Shown piece after piece: positions 45,011 to 56,886 of a DNA stretch of 64,000 nt. Source of the stretch: Agelas oroides (taxonomy: Eukaryota > Porifera > Demospongiae > Agelasida > Agelasidae); contig OX422184.1 in assembly GCA_949130485.1 (NCBI GenBank), forward strand, positions 9,898,996 to 9,962,995. The letters run 5' to 3'. The notes under the pieces are model-generated. The model worked only from the letters and a program-made list of their open reading frames with translations, was not told the origin of the DNA and did no database searches. The position numbers and the translations under genes are program-made. How positions within the stretch are numbered: position 1 is the first letter of the stretch; the number at the start of each line of letters is the position of its first letter.

Positions 45011-46805
45011 CTTCTTACAGCAAAACGGAGTGACTGTGGATCGAAGCTTTACGCCGTTAGCGGTATATTAGACAGCTTGAGTACAGACGAGTCAAGATAC
45101 ACTACGTTTTACAGAAAGCGTGTGCTGCTGCCAAATGTCTACTTGAGCTATTACAGTATGTGATGAGCACTATGCCTGAGTCACCTCTATTGTGTATGGT
45201 CTCATTCCCAAACCAAACCAATTTGCCTGTGGTCGAGTTGAGAAAGTGTCGGGACACTTTCAATACGAAACAGGAACCTAATTGTAAAGCATATTGGCAT
45301 TATGTCGCACCAGTTAGATTGCTTGCGATTTTACATTGAAGCATCCACCACCCATATGTCAACTGGCCCCTTTTCAATGGAACTGCATGGTGCATACAAA
45401 AAATTGCCTGGGAACGAGACCATAAAAATGTTATATACATCATGTACAATTACAGATAGTCGATACTGCGCAAGTCCATGGCATGCTCTCATCTGTGCAC
45501 ATGCAAATTAGTCCACGACAACCTTTTCTCTCCCACAGCTATTACCTTTATTCAGTTGCACATCCTGATAAGAAAGGGTGCCCTCATTGATCTGTCCAAA
45601 GATAAGGAGGCAAGTATTGATGCAAGTGGACTCTCGCCTTTTCAAGCAGCAGTGGAAAGAGTTATTCAGAAGGTTTTCACTCACTATACTATTCCTCTTA
45701 GCATCTTGGACCCAATCAGAATGACATTTCGCTCCAAATTATGGCGAATGGGGAAATGTTTGAGTACTATTGGGGGTGGAATACAGAGAGAGCAGAAATT
45801 AAGAGTGGAAGGAAGGGCCAAACTCAGTGTGGAGCTTGCATGTTCTAAGGAAGTGTGCAGACAGCTAACCAAACGTAAGCTCCTAGTAGAGAGACAGCTT
45901 GACAAAGAAGTTTCAAAGAGAAGTAAGCTGGAAAGCAATGTCAAAGTTTTACAAACAAGGGTTATGACATTGCAGAAAGTGAATGATAGGAATGCGAGCG
46001 CTCTCGGGAAGCTTCGGAGTGGGCTCAGAGAAAATACTCGTGGTGAATCAAAAAAGCCATGGAATTCATACGGTCAAAAACATAGGGGTATCAAAAAAAC
46101 CCGTCTTGCATCTGACATCAAAGTATCTCTTTCGTCATGCAGTGAGCATTTCATTCCAGTATCTGTTGAAATACAGAACAAAGATACCGGTGAAAGGGAA
46201 CATCTTGATATTGCTAGTGGTCACTACTCTCACAGCTGTTCAACATCTGTGTATCAGATGAAGCTTACCATGAAATTTCACAATTGACACATGATCTTCC
46301 ACGAATGTATGAACTAAAATCAGCTTCAAAAGAGATCAATTCAAGGACAATAATTTCCCCAACTCCAGGACATATTCTTGGTGTTCAACAGCGTCTAAGA
46401 GATCGTTTAGTTCTTCAACTACATCATCGACTCAACGACAGTCAATTTTTGTCTCGCTGATAGTTCATCATAATGTTTGGACATTTCCAGACACTGTCAA
46501 AAAAGGGTGCTAGACAACAACATTTTGGCTGTGTAAGAGCTCCTATCTTTCCATCAATTCCAATAGATCATGTCATGATTGACACTTTGCCAGAATTTAT
46601 TTGCATATATGGAAGCATCTCTAAGTTTAACCAGCAGGGGCTGGAAAAGTTGAATGACATAACACATTATCTCAGAGGAACCAACCACAGAAAAACCGAA
46701 GCCCTTACTCAACTGTTGCAGAAAAGGAAGAGAATTGAGGACTTAGAAACTGAGGGTTATCGTCGACAGAAACGAACCAGCACATGCAGCAGGATAAGCT
46801 GGTCA
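45010..46805 (+). pseudogene. Coiled-coil transposon-like gene, internally deleted
   Basis: The main frame (about 45530-46210) holds a basic coiled coil (VCRQLTKRKLLVERQLDKEV, RSKLESNVKVLQTRVMTLQK), then KKPWNSYGQKHRGIKKTRL and EHFIPVSVEIQNKDTGE. The frame shifts and continues with SDEAYHEISQLTHDLPRMY and SPTPGHILGVQQRLRDRL. After about 46470 the C-terminal part SISKFNQQGLEKLNDITHYL and NHRKTEALTQLLQKRKRIED follows. I recognise the order from a large repetitive protein family of cnidarians and sponges without an agreed name. The central catalytic-looking region of a few hundred residues is missing. Confidence 0.6.
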
Positions 46806-46977
46806 TAACAAAAGAACATAGAGAACACATTATGCCTTTAAGAATATGCATTCAGTGTTTTTGTAATGTGCATCTGTTATGACTTACTCCTCCCCTTTCT
46901 GGCAGATGAACAGGCTACTGCTAATTAATAATAGTAACAGTTAGGAATCTGAATACCTATGCATGATTGTACCTAGT

Positions 46978-47035
46978 CTCGGAACCAGACCCTCGCACGC
47001 GGAGGAGGAGGAGGGTCTGGTAAACTTGCATACAT
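46978..47035 (+). repeat. Left TIR of the helicase-bearing transposon
   Basis: Matches the right end in reverse complement, with one extra AGG in its GAGGAGGAGG run. Contains an internal stem of CCAGACCCTC and GAGGGTCTGG. Confidence 0.85.
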
Positions 47036-47147
47036 AGAAATTTGAACTCCGCGGAATTTCGGCGGAATGATTCTGATTGGTTGATTACTCCGTAACTACA
47101 TTTCTGCCAGTTTTTCGCACGCAAACACGTGTTCCTGTACAAACAAG

Positions 47148-47763
47148 ATGGCAAATTGGAGTGACAGAGAGATTGAAGCAGCGATCGAAGCGACCTTCAC
47201 TAAGTTTGGATATCCGGCAGCGAGCCCTGAACAGATGGAAGCAGTAAAGGAGTTTGTGAAAGGGACTTCAAAGAGTGCTTCGATGTATACCAGTATTTTC
47301 GAATGCAACTCAAGCAAGATCTCTACTATCCTCCAACAGCTCCACATCTCTCTAAGTACAGATTGGTGGACATGTTTACAAGTGTGACCGATGAATCAGT
47401 GAAGACAAATATAATCAGGAACTTCACCTTACCCAGTGGTCACTGCCGTGTTGTGATTGGCACAATTGCTTTTGGGTTGGGGCTAGACTCGCCTAATGTG
47501 CGCGAAGTCATACATTGGGGCCCATCGTCTGATATTGAATCATACGTGCAGGAGAGTGGCCGTGTTGGACGAGATGGCCTGCCAGCAGTTGCAGTTTTGT
47601 ACTACGACAAGTTAGATCTTACAAAGATCAAATGTGTCTCAGATGACATGAAGAACTACTGTGAAAACACTGTTGAATGCAGAAAACGTTTGTTGTTTCG
47701 TGATTTTGATCAAGGTCTAGATGTGGTAATGATTCCTAACTGTAAATGCTGTGATATCTGCTA
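47148..47763 (+). pseudogene. RecQ-like superfamily 2 helicase, core deleted
   Basis: It starts with MANWSDREIEAAIEATFTKF and SPEQMEAVKEFVKG, the usual approach to the Walker A motif of RecQ-type helicases. Right after, about 47277, it jumps to the second RecA-like domain (CFDVYQYFRMQLK, HCRVVIGTIAFGLGLDSPNV, SYVQESGRVGRDGLPAVAVL), in a different frame. Walker A and the DExH box are absent, so it is inactive. It ends with a Cys-rich KCCDIC. It was probably mobilised with the transposase encoded on the opposite strand. Confidence 0.85.
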
Positions 47764-47948
47764 GTAATAATTATTAAATGTTTGTAACTGAATTCCAAAT
47801 TAAGTGCTAATTGATGGAACATTGCTGACTTACTATACATAATAGCCATAAACAGCTTCTTCGTTAACAGTGTGTATCTCAATGAAATCCTTTTATGTTC
47901 AAACCAGCTTTCAAAAGCGTTCCGATCAATACTTCCAAAGCGATTTGT

Positions 47949-50900
47949 CTAAGTTTGCAAACATTTTGCTGCTCTTGACACGCTGTTCTCAGTAATGTTT
48001 GCACCCAGACCACACATAGACATTTTAAGGGATCTATTCATGTGTTCCATGTGAAAGTCACAGGCAACATTTTCCCCCTTTCCTCCCTTTGAATTGACAA
48101 ACCTGGACCACATCAATTGAAATGCTATGTTTGGTGCAAGACCATGGCATTGCAGGTGAAGGTTGAGAGCTTCTAGTGTGTATTTGGTTCTACCAGATGC
48201 TCGAAAATGAAGAAGCAAGTACTGCCAGATTCTGTACACCCTTTCTCCATCTCCTTCTTTCACTGCATCATTGAACTCAAATACAAACATTGCCATTGAC
48301 AACACTGCGCAAGCATACTCATATACACTGTCTTCACTGGTGTCGACTGAGAAATCCTGGTGGTGTGGGCACGCAAGAGATGAACTGACGAACTTCTGGA
48401 GCAGATCACCAATGCAAGTAGATAGCACGAGCCATTTCTCAGCTTGTGGAAGTTTGACAACATCTTGCAGACTTTGATTATGTGGGCTGTCAGATATGTC
48501 TTGCATTCCAAAGAACCGTAGAGTAGCTGCAATGATGTGGCCAACTCCAACTGTCTCAAATAAATCTTCCGTCGCATTCATGTCATTGCGTACATCCTTC
48601 ACTACATTCCTTCGGTTGATGAGGTTGCGTAACTGGAACAAGGTGCCTCCTTCTTGACTGGAAGAGTAATATTATAAGTGGTAAATCACCACATTCATTG
48701 TGGTACAGCTTTACACAAATGTGCAAATTTGTTATCTGATGTGCAAATTTGGATGCACGGTGCTGAGTACATTTTGTATGTTCCGGCTCCTTTCAACAGT
48801 CAGCTAATCACCCCCAAACAGGACGGGGTGCACCTGTTGTTGAACGACAATGGCCTCGTCCTCTGTGTCATCTATGTTGACAATCTCATGGGTTGTGTGC
48901 TGGACCAATGGAACATAGTTGTGCACAACCTTCAAAATGTCCAGCATGTCAGCATTGTTGTGTTCACTCTTGAACAGCACACCCAGCGGAACCTGTGGTT
49001 AAACACATCATGTGTATTAAGGTATACTGTGGCAGGCCCAGAAGGAATACATGCAAAATTAGCTAGCAGAATAGTCCTGTGTAATAAAACATGACTTTAC
49101 AGTGGTTGTTCTCCACCTATTCTGTTGATATGTGATGGTACACAATCTGCAAACTTCTGGAAGAATGGAATGTGCTCGCAGATCACACGGGCAAAGAGCA
49201 CACAATAGTTCTCAAGGAGCTTTCTCTGGTCATCTCTTGAGGGCAGGATATCATCAAGCGACAGGCAAAGGAGCTCACCATAGGAGGGCTGTGTGTCAGA
49301 TTTGGCTGTTTCTGGGGTCATGACTCAACTCTTCACTCCATAGATGTGAAAATTATTCATCATTTGAGCCTGCTTGTTTTGTCACATGTACCGTGGTTTC
49401 ACCTGTTTGATGAGAGAACACAGATCACAGTTAAAATTTTGTGTAATTTTGACTGTGCCTGTATATCTGTCATACCTTTTTATCAATATTGTCTCCAACA
49501 ATTTTGAAAGCAGCAGTAGGGGTGTGCTGAATACTCTTCTCTCTACTCTCTTGAGAGACGACTCCATTGGTGGCTCTCTTGCATCTTCTGTCTCCTCTGA
49601 TAAATCTCCATCTAACTCCATCATCTGATGTTCTGCATCTTCATCCAATTCATCCGTTGCTATGGAAAGATCCAACAGTTCATCTGTTAGCTGCTGCATT
49701 TCAGGGTCTTCTGCTGGTTTGGGTAGTAACTGTTGCTGAACAGGAGCCATTCCTTCTCTGCCCTGTGGTATGAAATGAACGTTAGTGCATGTTGGGTAAC
49801 AAAATGGGTGAACAAGTCTTAATCAGTGTATCATTTCACCTCAACAGTCATCTTCTGGGTGAGTTCATCCTGCCAGATCCGTAGCCTGTAGTCATGATTT
49901 TTGCCAAGTCTGTCCATTGCATTAAGGGTAGCCTGGTGTGACAGGCAAACCCCTATAGCATTGAGGCGATTATACACCTATTGCAAAAAAATTACATGTG
50001 TATATAGTGTTAGTAATGTAATGTGAAGTTCATTAACTGGCAACCCAGTGTACACTTACTCATAACAGCAGGAAATTACTAGTACATAATTTAGTATACA
50101 GGCTGTGAATGTGCAGACTAACCATTTTGGAAGCATGACCAGCATGAAGCAGAACAGAGATGACACACTGTGCTGCACACATGAACCTGTTCCTTTGTCG
50201 AAGGAGGATGCATGCAGCAAATGCAACAGACCTCTGCGAAACTTTCTTTGGATGTTGTTTTCTGAAGCGATTGACAGATGCATTCAGAACTGCGCAAAAA
50301 ACTGGAGCCTTGCTTCCCAGCTCATCCAACATTTTCTTCCAGCTAAATTCTTTCAATTTGCCAGGAGATGTGTTTCGAAGAACAGATGTGCGGCCATCTG
50401 TGGTGGTGCATAAATCCTGACATTCCTTGCGAACCAGGGCTGCAACAGCTGCAACAAGGGCGGTCTTTAGCTTAGGTATCTTTACAGCATTGCGAGCAAA
50501 TGCTGAATAGCTGCCCTTGGGAAGATACATTGTCACTTTCTTCATTGCTGACGAAACCTTGTATACTTTCTTTTCACTTGTATCGTCACTCTCACTCATT
50601 TCTACCTGTACAAAATATATTATTGTTATTGTTTTATGTAACTAACACACAAAAGGACAGGGACTAGTAGCTATTTTTATATGCGTATATGCAGTCGAGT
50701 TCCTGCTATGCATACTTACCACGTTGACTACTGGGGAAGCCGCTTGATTGACTGACGGATCGGGTCCAAACTCGAGACTTCTTCTCGTATGCGATTTCTC
50801 TTCACGGACTACCAACGGTCTTTTCTGCACAGGTGGACGTCCACGGGGTGTACTAGTGGAGCTAGGCGAACCGATATTGGCTGCATCCCGTTGCCTTTTT

Positions 50901-51256
50901 CGCTGTGCCACCGGTTCCGAGACAAGCTCTTGCGACATCTGTCCCGCAGTTGGACGTTGTAGTGTCGTTGTGCGAGACCTGAGATAGCATAGAAACCGTC
51001 CTCGGAGAAGTTCGACAGTTGATTGGGCCTTGGTCAACTTTTCCAGTTCCTGAAAACACTGTCTGCACACAGGGCCAGGTACAAGCTGCGTTCTGAGCTG
51101 TCCAACTTCGCTGCATAAGCCGTCCAAAGCAGCAGTCGCGCTCTTCGATGCCCCAACATTCTGCCTGTTCTTTCCATCGTCAATACGGCAGCAACAAAGT
51201 TGACAGGGTCTCCCCATGGCAGCAGCCATTGCTGCAACAGAAACTGTCGGGCACAT
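47949..51256 (-). pseudogene. DUF6589-like transposon protein, multi-exon, with stops
   Basis: Minus-strand exons include 50720-51256 (CQLCCCRIDD ... VCRQCFQELEKL, a zinc-binding start), 50123-50605, 49840-49977 (VYNRLNAIGVCLSHQA), 49403-49762, about 49101-49400, about 48690-48992 and 47949-48641. The last contains RTKYTLEALNLHLQ and GGKGENVACDFHMEHMNRSL, typical of DUF6589 proteins. Defects: TGA codons near 49383 and 49344 within VKPRYM...NNFHIYGVKS, and TAG at 48804-48806 inside FGGD-LTVERSR where related proteins have Gln. Phases between the first four exons match. Confidence 0.75.
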
Positions 51257-51343
51257 GCACTTTTGGGTTTTCTCGCACCCACTTATATATTAATCAACGC
51301 CCTCAATTATCGCTTAGGAGAGGCCATATCCCATAAAGGATAT

Positions 51344-51397
51344 ATGTATGCAAGTTTACCAGACCTCCTCCTCCGCGTGCGAGGGTCTGGTTCCGAG
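51344..51397 (-). repeat. Right TIR of the helicase-bearing transposon
   Basis: Reverse complement of the left TIR; ends GGTCTGGTTCCGAG. The internal CCAGAC/GTCTGG stem is preserved. Confidence 0.85.
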
Positions 51398-52825
51398 CAG
51401 AGACAAAATGAACCTTACCTGGTGTGTGTTATTGTTACCTGTGTTTCCATGCAAAATATTTCACCAAAGTGGAGAATTATAAAAAAATTTCACATCTTCT
51501 GACTGCTGAAGATACATCCCTGCAGTTGTCAGTATTCCCCCATATACTGTATAGAAAAGACTTCTTACTTCTATAGTAACATGATGTGGGTTGACATTTT
51601 CTCAGGTTGCGGTAGATGATTTTGTAAATGGTAGCGCAAAGTTGTTGCTGGAATATTAACGAACATGTTTACAGCGTAAATAACTGATGTCTAAGTGACG
51701 ATCCAAGTTTTAGTAGGCAAAGCCTGTAAATAGTTTTGTTGTCTATAGCACTTCTCACAAGTGTAATGTCTTGCTTATTTTTTGCTGACAAGCAAAAAAT
51801 GACATTCTGTTGATTCTTGATTTCCGTCAACTATGTAGCTACATGGGAATGAATCTCACTTTGAATGATAAACAAATGTATGTACTGTACATTCTGTAAC
51901 AATGTTACAAATACTTAGCACTTTGAAATGATAAACTAATGTAACAGTAAAAAAGCTTTTTAGCTATTGTTACAGGTAGAGGACCACTAGATGATAGAAC
52001 TGGCTTTGTTTCAGGGCACACCACTGATAAAGACATAAGTTTCTAGCTACAGGCTTTTTATTACTTGCAGTATGGTAAAGTGGGCTGCAATAGTTTAGGC
52101 TATCTTGCTGTGGTGTGGTACAGTCAGCCTTACAGCAACACATACAATGTGGCACGTGTAAAAGATGGGTGAGGTTTCTCGCTAGTTATAGTCACGAGAG
52201 TAGCTGCGCTCGGCTGATCCGACCACTGGCCTAGGCCTGTTTGGCTGTAGATTTCTTGTGCCTCGGGAGATTGAGGCCTAGAACGCAAGAATGCTGGCCG
52301 GTGGCTCCCCCCGGGACAAATTAAGATGTCGTCAATAGGGGGTGTATCCTTATTTAATGGAATGGCCCATTCTGAATACTGGGTAATTCTGAAAATTTCA
52401 CCGCTACTTCAGCTTTATAAACAGCTGCCCTCCAGTATTGCACACACAGGTAGGTCTAGTAGGTAGCTTTTACCACAGCCATTCTTGTTGGTGCAGATGA
52501 AGTTTACACAGCGTACTGCTACAAAACGTCAGGACAGTCAAAAAAAATTTGCCTAGACCACATACCTCTAGAAACCTGGCAATATTTCTGTAACTTTGCA
52601 GCATTCTGATACCCAAACAACTGAGCAATGTTAACGATAGAGCAATGAACCTATATACAATAACAATTTGGCAAAAAAAAAACAAAACACTTCAGCGATC
52701 TGCAGTGTACTATTCATAATTACCCAAATCACGTAATTTCTGCATTAGGTGATAAAATGTTTTTCCGTGGACAGGTCCGTAAACACAAAGCGATCAAAAT
52801 TATGCTGCTCAATGTCTGAAGGCTA
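51398..52825. other. Intergenic, nothing recognised
   Basis: No supported gene or element boundary is seen. Short frames lack motifs. Confidence 0.45.
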
Positions 52826-53081
52826 CACTGTAAAAAAGGAAAGGCTGTTCTGACTCAATCTGGTTACCTCAGTTTTATTTCAATTGTCTGCATTGTTAAA
52901 CACAGTGGAGTCCCACTGCCTGCTTTAGATTCCAACAGATTAACAACTTAATTTGACTTTCCAGAACATTATTAAATGTCATGGGAGAATACTTTGCTAA
53001 TGAAATTGTCCAATCGTGTGGAAAAGGGTATGAAACTGAGGTAACCAAAATGGGTTAAAACTACCCACTTTTTTTACAGTG
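52826..53081 (+). mobile_element. TA-flanked MITE, copy 1 (256 bp)
   Basis: Ends CACTGTAAAAAAGG and TTTTTTTACAGTG with TA on both sides. The interior (GGTTACCTCAGTTT, AGAATACTTTGCTAATGAAA) matches copy 2 in the opposite orientation. TA duplication and short A/T-rich TIRs suggest a Tc1/mariner-related MITE. Confidence 0.85.
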
Positions 53082-53184
53082 TAAAGAACGCTCCTGTGTA
53101 AAAAAAGTTCGATATCTGAGAATAGGGCTTGCTAACGCAAGGCTATTTTGTAAGTATATTCAGAATTACCCCGACTTACCTCAA

Positions 53185-53300
53185 TACCGTTCCAGGTACA
53201 CTACCGTTCCAGTTACACTACCGTTCCAGTTACACAACCGTTCCAGTTACACTACTGTTCCAGTTACCCAACCGTTCCAGTTACACTACCGTTCCACAAC
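53185..53300 (+). repeat. Minisatellite, 17-bp unit
   Basis: Seven units of TACCGTTCCAGTTACAC with small variants. It lies 100 bp right of MITE copy 1. Confidence 0.9.
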
Positions 53301-53615
53301 AGCAAAAGTAAGGGAGGCCGGTAGGCCGGGGGAGGAGAGGAGGGAGAAGTGGCAGAAATGGGGGAGCTCATGGTTGTGGTGCCAACGTATGTTTACTCAT
53401 TGAAACAGTAAATACATAGCATAAATGTTTACAGGATTAGTCTTTATAATAATGTAACGTAAACATCATAGTAAATAGTATAATTGTACATAAAAGGTCC
53501 TAGTCCTTGCAAATTTACTTATATAATTATAACTTTACTCGATCTTGCTGATCTTTTTATGGTGACTTAGTGTGTTATTATAAAAGTGGGTTAAAAACAC
53601 TGCTATCTCTTTCAT

Positions 53616-53830
53616 CCACTAACAGGTGTTGCTGGTTGTATCTTCTTTTGCATGCTTGGCAATTCTTGCAAATACTGGACAGAGACTGACTTGAGAAACT
53701 AGAAGTTTCATAGTGGTCTGTGTAGCTTCTAAAGAGGCAATTTTCTCAGTCAGGTCTTTGTTTTTCTCCCTGAGTTTATCAATTTCCTTGTCAAGCTTTG
53801 TCAAATTGCCTTGCCTCTCCTTTTAAACCC
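53616..53830 (-). CDS. Possible terminal exon, coiled coil
   Basis: The minus frame reads TKLDKEIDKLREKNKDLTEK, then IASLEATQTTMKLLVSQVSL, and ends KEDTTSNTC plus a stop. It has a clear heptad-like coiled coil. Upstream on the same strand, short coding-like pieces occur at 54353-54465 and near 54127-54187 (RKWERCGDRWDYMQKD, reminiscent of a Myb/trihelix domain). I could not connect them in phase, and no product is assigned. Confidence 0.35.
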
Positions 53831-54352
53831 TCAGCTCTGCATTTGCTCGTGAGGTTCCAGTGAGCATAACAGAAATGTTTTAATCTGGCCGGGGTAACTT
53901 GAACGTGGGGTCATACATAAACCTTGCACAGTAACAATTGTAGTAAGGCCAAGCCGCAACTAGTACTCCATCGATTGCATGGAGGTATGTTTCGCAAATC
54001 TTTTCTTGATGCTATTGAAAGGTCAGAGAAAAAGTGTTGGCCCAATTCATAATGATATATATTGACAATAGCTTATGGCATGGACATAGATGCATTACTT
54101 ACGCTTTCAGATGATTGATGATTGCAATGGGGGTCCTTCTGCATGTAATCCCACCTATCCCCACACCTCTCCCATTTCCTCCCCAGTTTGTCTGACATAT
54201 ATAAAGGTAAAGATATAATTATACCACTCTATATCTATATAAAGCTAGTGGCAATAGTGTCACAAACTGCCTGATGAGCAAGATAATCTCTGCATGAGAC
54301 TGTCCTAACTGCACTTTAAAAGTGCACTTTGTAAATACACTAACCGACTTAC

Positions 54353-54465
54353 CCATCACTTATCCTGGCAATCTTTGAGGCTGCGATAATTTTGGCAAAT
54401 GAACATGACACAAACTTTGCATCCAACATGTCATTAACACCTTTTTGCTCCTTTAGCATGAAGGA
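54353..54465 (-). CDS. Possible internal exon of unknown protein
   Basis: Bounded on the minus strand by TGTAG acceptor and GTAAGT donor; encodes KEQKGVNDMLDAKFVSCSFA and KIIAASKIARISDG. Open throughout, in the right orientation to belong with the coiled-coil exon at 53.6 kb, but phases do not match a directly adjoining exon. Confidence 0.3.
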
Positions 54466-54786
54466 CTACACACTGCAGGTAGCATAAAAGTAAACAACAC
54501 ATGTTTTTGCTGTAAAGAACAAATAAAATAGTCTACACAGTAAGTTACACTATGCTGTTTTTGGGCCACTCCAATATTTCTGGCCACCACCCACATTATT
54601 TCTTTAACCCTTGATATGCAAAAGTAGTTACTAATTATGTTTTACTAAAGCAGAAGTTATTCAATATTAGCGTTATTAATCTGAAGACCAAAGTGGCAAG
54701 TGCCGCCATACATTGCAACTTCTAGTGACTGGAAACAGTATGGATTATCTCACTTGATACAGCCTTGACATATTGAGCCAATTTTC

Positions 54787-54890
54787 AAGTTATTCGAAGG
54801 TAACACTTCATCATAAGTGAAAACTGGAGGCTGTTTGCTTCCTCAGTTCGAGAGAAAGCTTCGTGTTTGGCAGCCATTGTCAATACGCAG
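54787..54890 (+). repeat. Interspersed repeat, second copy
   Basis: Shares AAGTTATT, GTGAAAACTGGAGGCTGTTT and the following TTCGTGTTTGG-like stretch with 27020-27112. Confidence 0.65.
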
Positions 54891-55720
54891 GCTTAAGCTT
54901 CTGACAAAAAATATATATATATTATTCAGCACATGCGCAGTAGCACAACACTCCTAACTTGCTTAATGACTACATGTACAACCACATTGCCAACTGACAG
55001 CCATTCAATGCCAGGCTGCTAGTTAATCAAATAGGATGTAATAGTGGCTCTGCAATCTACTATATTAGTTACTATTACAGTTTGAATAGCACATGCAAAT
55101 TGCGTAAAAAGTTTTAGTTGCAAAATCAGGTTGACTCACATATACCAGCCATTTCTCCAGCCAGGGCAGCTAACGTGGCTACACATCCATGGACTAAGCT
55201 CTACACCGAAATCATGAGCTAAATTTCTGGTGTTTATGAGTGCCGTTTATGCATGGCCCGCTACCTGAAGCGACCCAGTATACCACCGTCCATGTTAAAT
55301 TTGTACCGCCTGTGAGCGGCCTGCCGTCGTCGGTAGAAGCACAAACCAGTGCCACGCATGCTTCAACTTCAGTCAGCGTCTTCGCTCCGGCTCCCTGACG
55401 CTGCAGTCTGACAGTAGCCCTCCACTGGCCTCACATGCAGTCATGCTTTAGCCTCGTTATCAGGCCCTCGCCCAGCTTCTCGAAACGAACTGCTCGCAAG
55501 TTGCAGCTGGCAAAACACGGGGATGTATCAACACGCATGCGCGTTGCAGTTACTACATGGCGCTTCGATGACCGCACAGTGATCGCTCACCGCAAAGGGC
55601 AGATCGGTGAGCGCAGGCTACGATCGGTGACACCACTGAGCGTTTTTTTTTTGGACGTACTTTCGACTTAGTCTCTGGACGGCAATGCATCTGGGCATGC
55701 GCCGTGCCACACCCTCTGTA
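54891..55720. other. Intergenic, nothing recognised
   Basis: GC-richer toward 55300-55600, with GCATGCGC motifs near 55535 and 55696. No gene could be supported. Confidence 0.45.
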
Positions 55721-55978
55721 CACTGAAAGAAAAAGTGGGCAGTTTTAACCCATTTTGGTTACCTCAGTTTCATACCATTTTCCACATGATTGGACAATTT
55801 CATTAGCAAAGTATTCTCCCATGACATTTGCTAATGTTCTGGAAAGCCTAATCAAGTTCTTAATCTGTTTGGAATCTAAAGCAGGCAGTGGGACATCACT
55901 GTGTTTAACAATGCAGACAAGTGAGAGGAAACTGAGATAACCAAACTGAGTCAAAACAACCTTTCCTTTTTTACAGTG
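55721..55978 (-). mobile_element. TA-flanked MITE, copy 2 (258 bp, inverted)
   Basis: Reverse complement of copy 1 at 52826, with TA on both sides. Together the two copies bracket 2.6 kb as inverted repeats. The frame of about 108 codons on the minus strand here is a by-product of the repeat. Confidence 0.85.
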
Positions 55979-56192
55979 TATACTTAGACCTTTGTGAAGG
56001 GCGTGTTGAACTAGCCTCGTCCCCGGAGCGGGCAAAACGGAGAAGCGCCTGGTACACACTGTTTTGCGCATGCGTTTAATCTCTCCAAGCCAGCCGTTGG
56101 ACGAAGGTGCTCATGCCTTCTGTCAGGAGCAATCATACTCCTGCTAACAAGCTAACAAGCAAACAAACTATCAAGTAAAAAACAAGAGTAGG

Positions 56193-56702
56193 ATGGATCT
56201 TACGAAGTTCAATGTCAGCTGTGAGATGACCACAGACGAATTTCTGAGAAGACTGGGGCGAGCAGCATGTCTAGAAGAAGTACAGTCTCTGCGCGGCTCA
56301 TTGTTTGCTGTGGCGATGGTGCTCAGTCAAGCCAACAAGAAGAAGGAGATGAGGAGTGGAGAGAGGGAAGTGAGTGCCTTGGGGGGAGCTAGCGTCAAGG
56401 GTGAGCAACAGGGGAAGGTGGATGAGGGTGGGTGTGATTCTGGTATGGTTTCTGAGATGGAGGATGAAGGTGAAGGTGTGGGGGTTGGCAGGGAGAGTGT
56501 GGGGATGGCTGCTGAGTCATGCTCAGGAAATGACTGCAGGCAGGGGACAGGGGAGAGAGCTCTGTTACCAGAAGAGGCTGCCTTCAGGTCTAGCTTGATA
56601 AGTGCTGTAAATGATTTAAAGAGTGATGTAAGAAGGATGCAGTCAGATATACAGGCCTGGAGGGGTTCACATGTAAGGTCTGACAGTCTAAACAGATTGT
56701 AA
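56193..56702 (+). CDS. LINE ORF1-like protein, 169 residues
   Basis: It starts MDLTKFNVSCEMTTDEFLRR after a short A-rich leader. The middle is acidic and Gly-rich (DEGEGVGVGRES) and the end has a weak coiled coil (LISAVNDLKSDVRRMQSDIQ). I do not recognise a zinc finger or RRM. Position directly before the endonuclease argues for ORF1 or the N-terminal part of a single long ORF. It ends at a stop at 56700. Confidence 0.5.
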   Translation: MDLTKFNVSCEMTTDEFLRRLGRAACLEEVQSLRGSLFAVAMVLSQANKKKEMRSGEREVSALGGASVKGEQQGKVDEGGCDSGMVSEMEDEGEGVGVGRESVGMAAESCSGNDCRQGTGERALLPEEAAFRSSLISAVNDLKSDVRRMQSDIQAWRGSHVRSDSLNRL

Positions 56703-56886
56703 GGCCACAGCCAGGTTTCACAGAGAAACAGAATATCTGTACCTCCTGCCAGAAGAGCTTCAATATATGGAATGCTACTGACAACCTAACATGCTCTCAA
56801 GCAATGACATCCCTAGCCCTTCCTCCCTACACATCATTAAGCGTACAAAGAGGAAGCAGTATTCTGGCACAACACTGGTAGAGATT

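Larger units (their letters stand above)
46978..51397. mobile_element. 4.4-kb DNA transposon with hairpin TIRs, RecQ-like helicase and DUF6589-like protein
   Basis: Termini match as inverted repeats of about 58 bp: left from 46978 (CTCGGAACCAGACCCTCGCA), right ending 51397. Both carry a G/C-rich GAGGAGG tract and TAAACTTGCATACAT. Each TIR can itself fold: CCAGACCCTC pairs with GAGGGTCTGG in the left end. Inside are a plus-strand RecQ-like gene and a convergent minus-strand multi-exon gene. The target duplication is not discernible. Helicase plus large transposase suggests an Academ-like element, but the superfamily assignment is tentative. Confidence 0.75.

Noticed and set aside
50642-51502. 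Plus-strand frames opposite the DUF6589-like first exon
   Set aside because: Shadows of the minus-strand exon, which has paired CxxC motifs and a proper donor.
55745-56071. 108-codon minus frame near 56 kb
   Set aside because: Most of it is the translated MITE copy 2, which matches non-coding copy 1.
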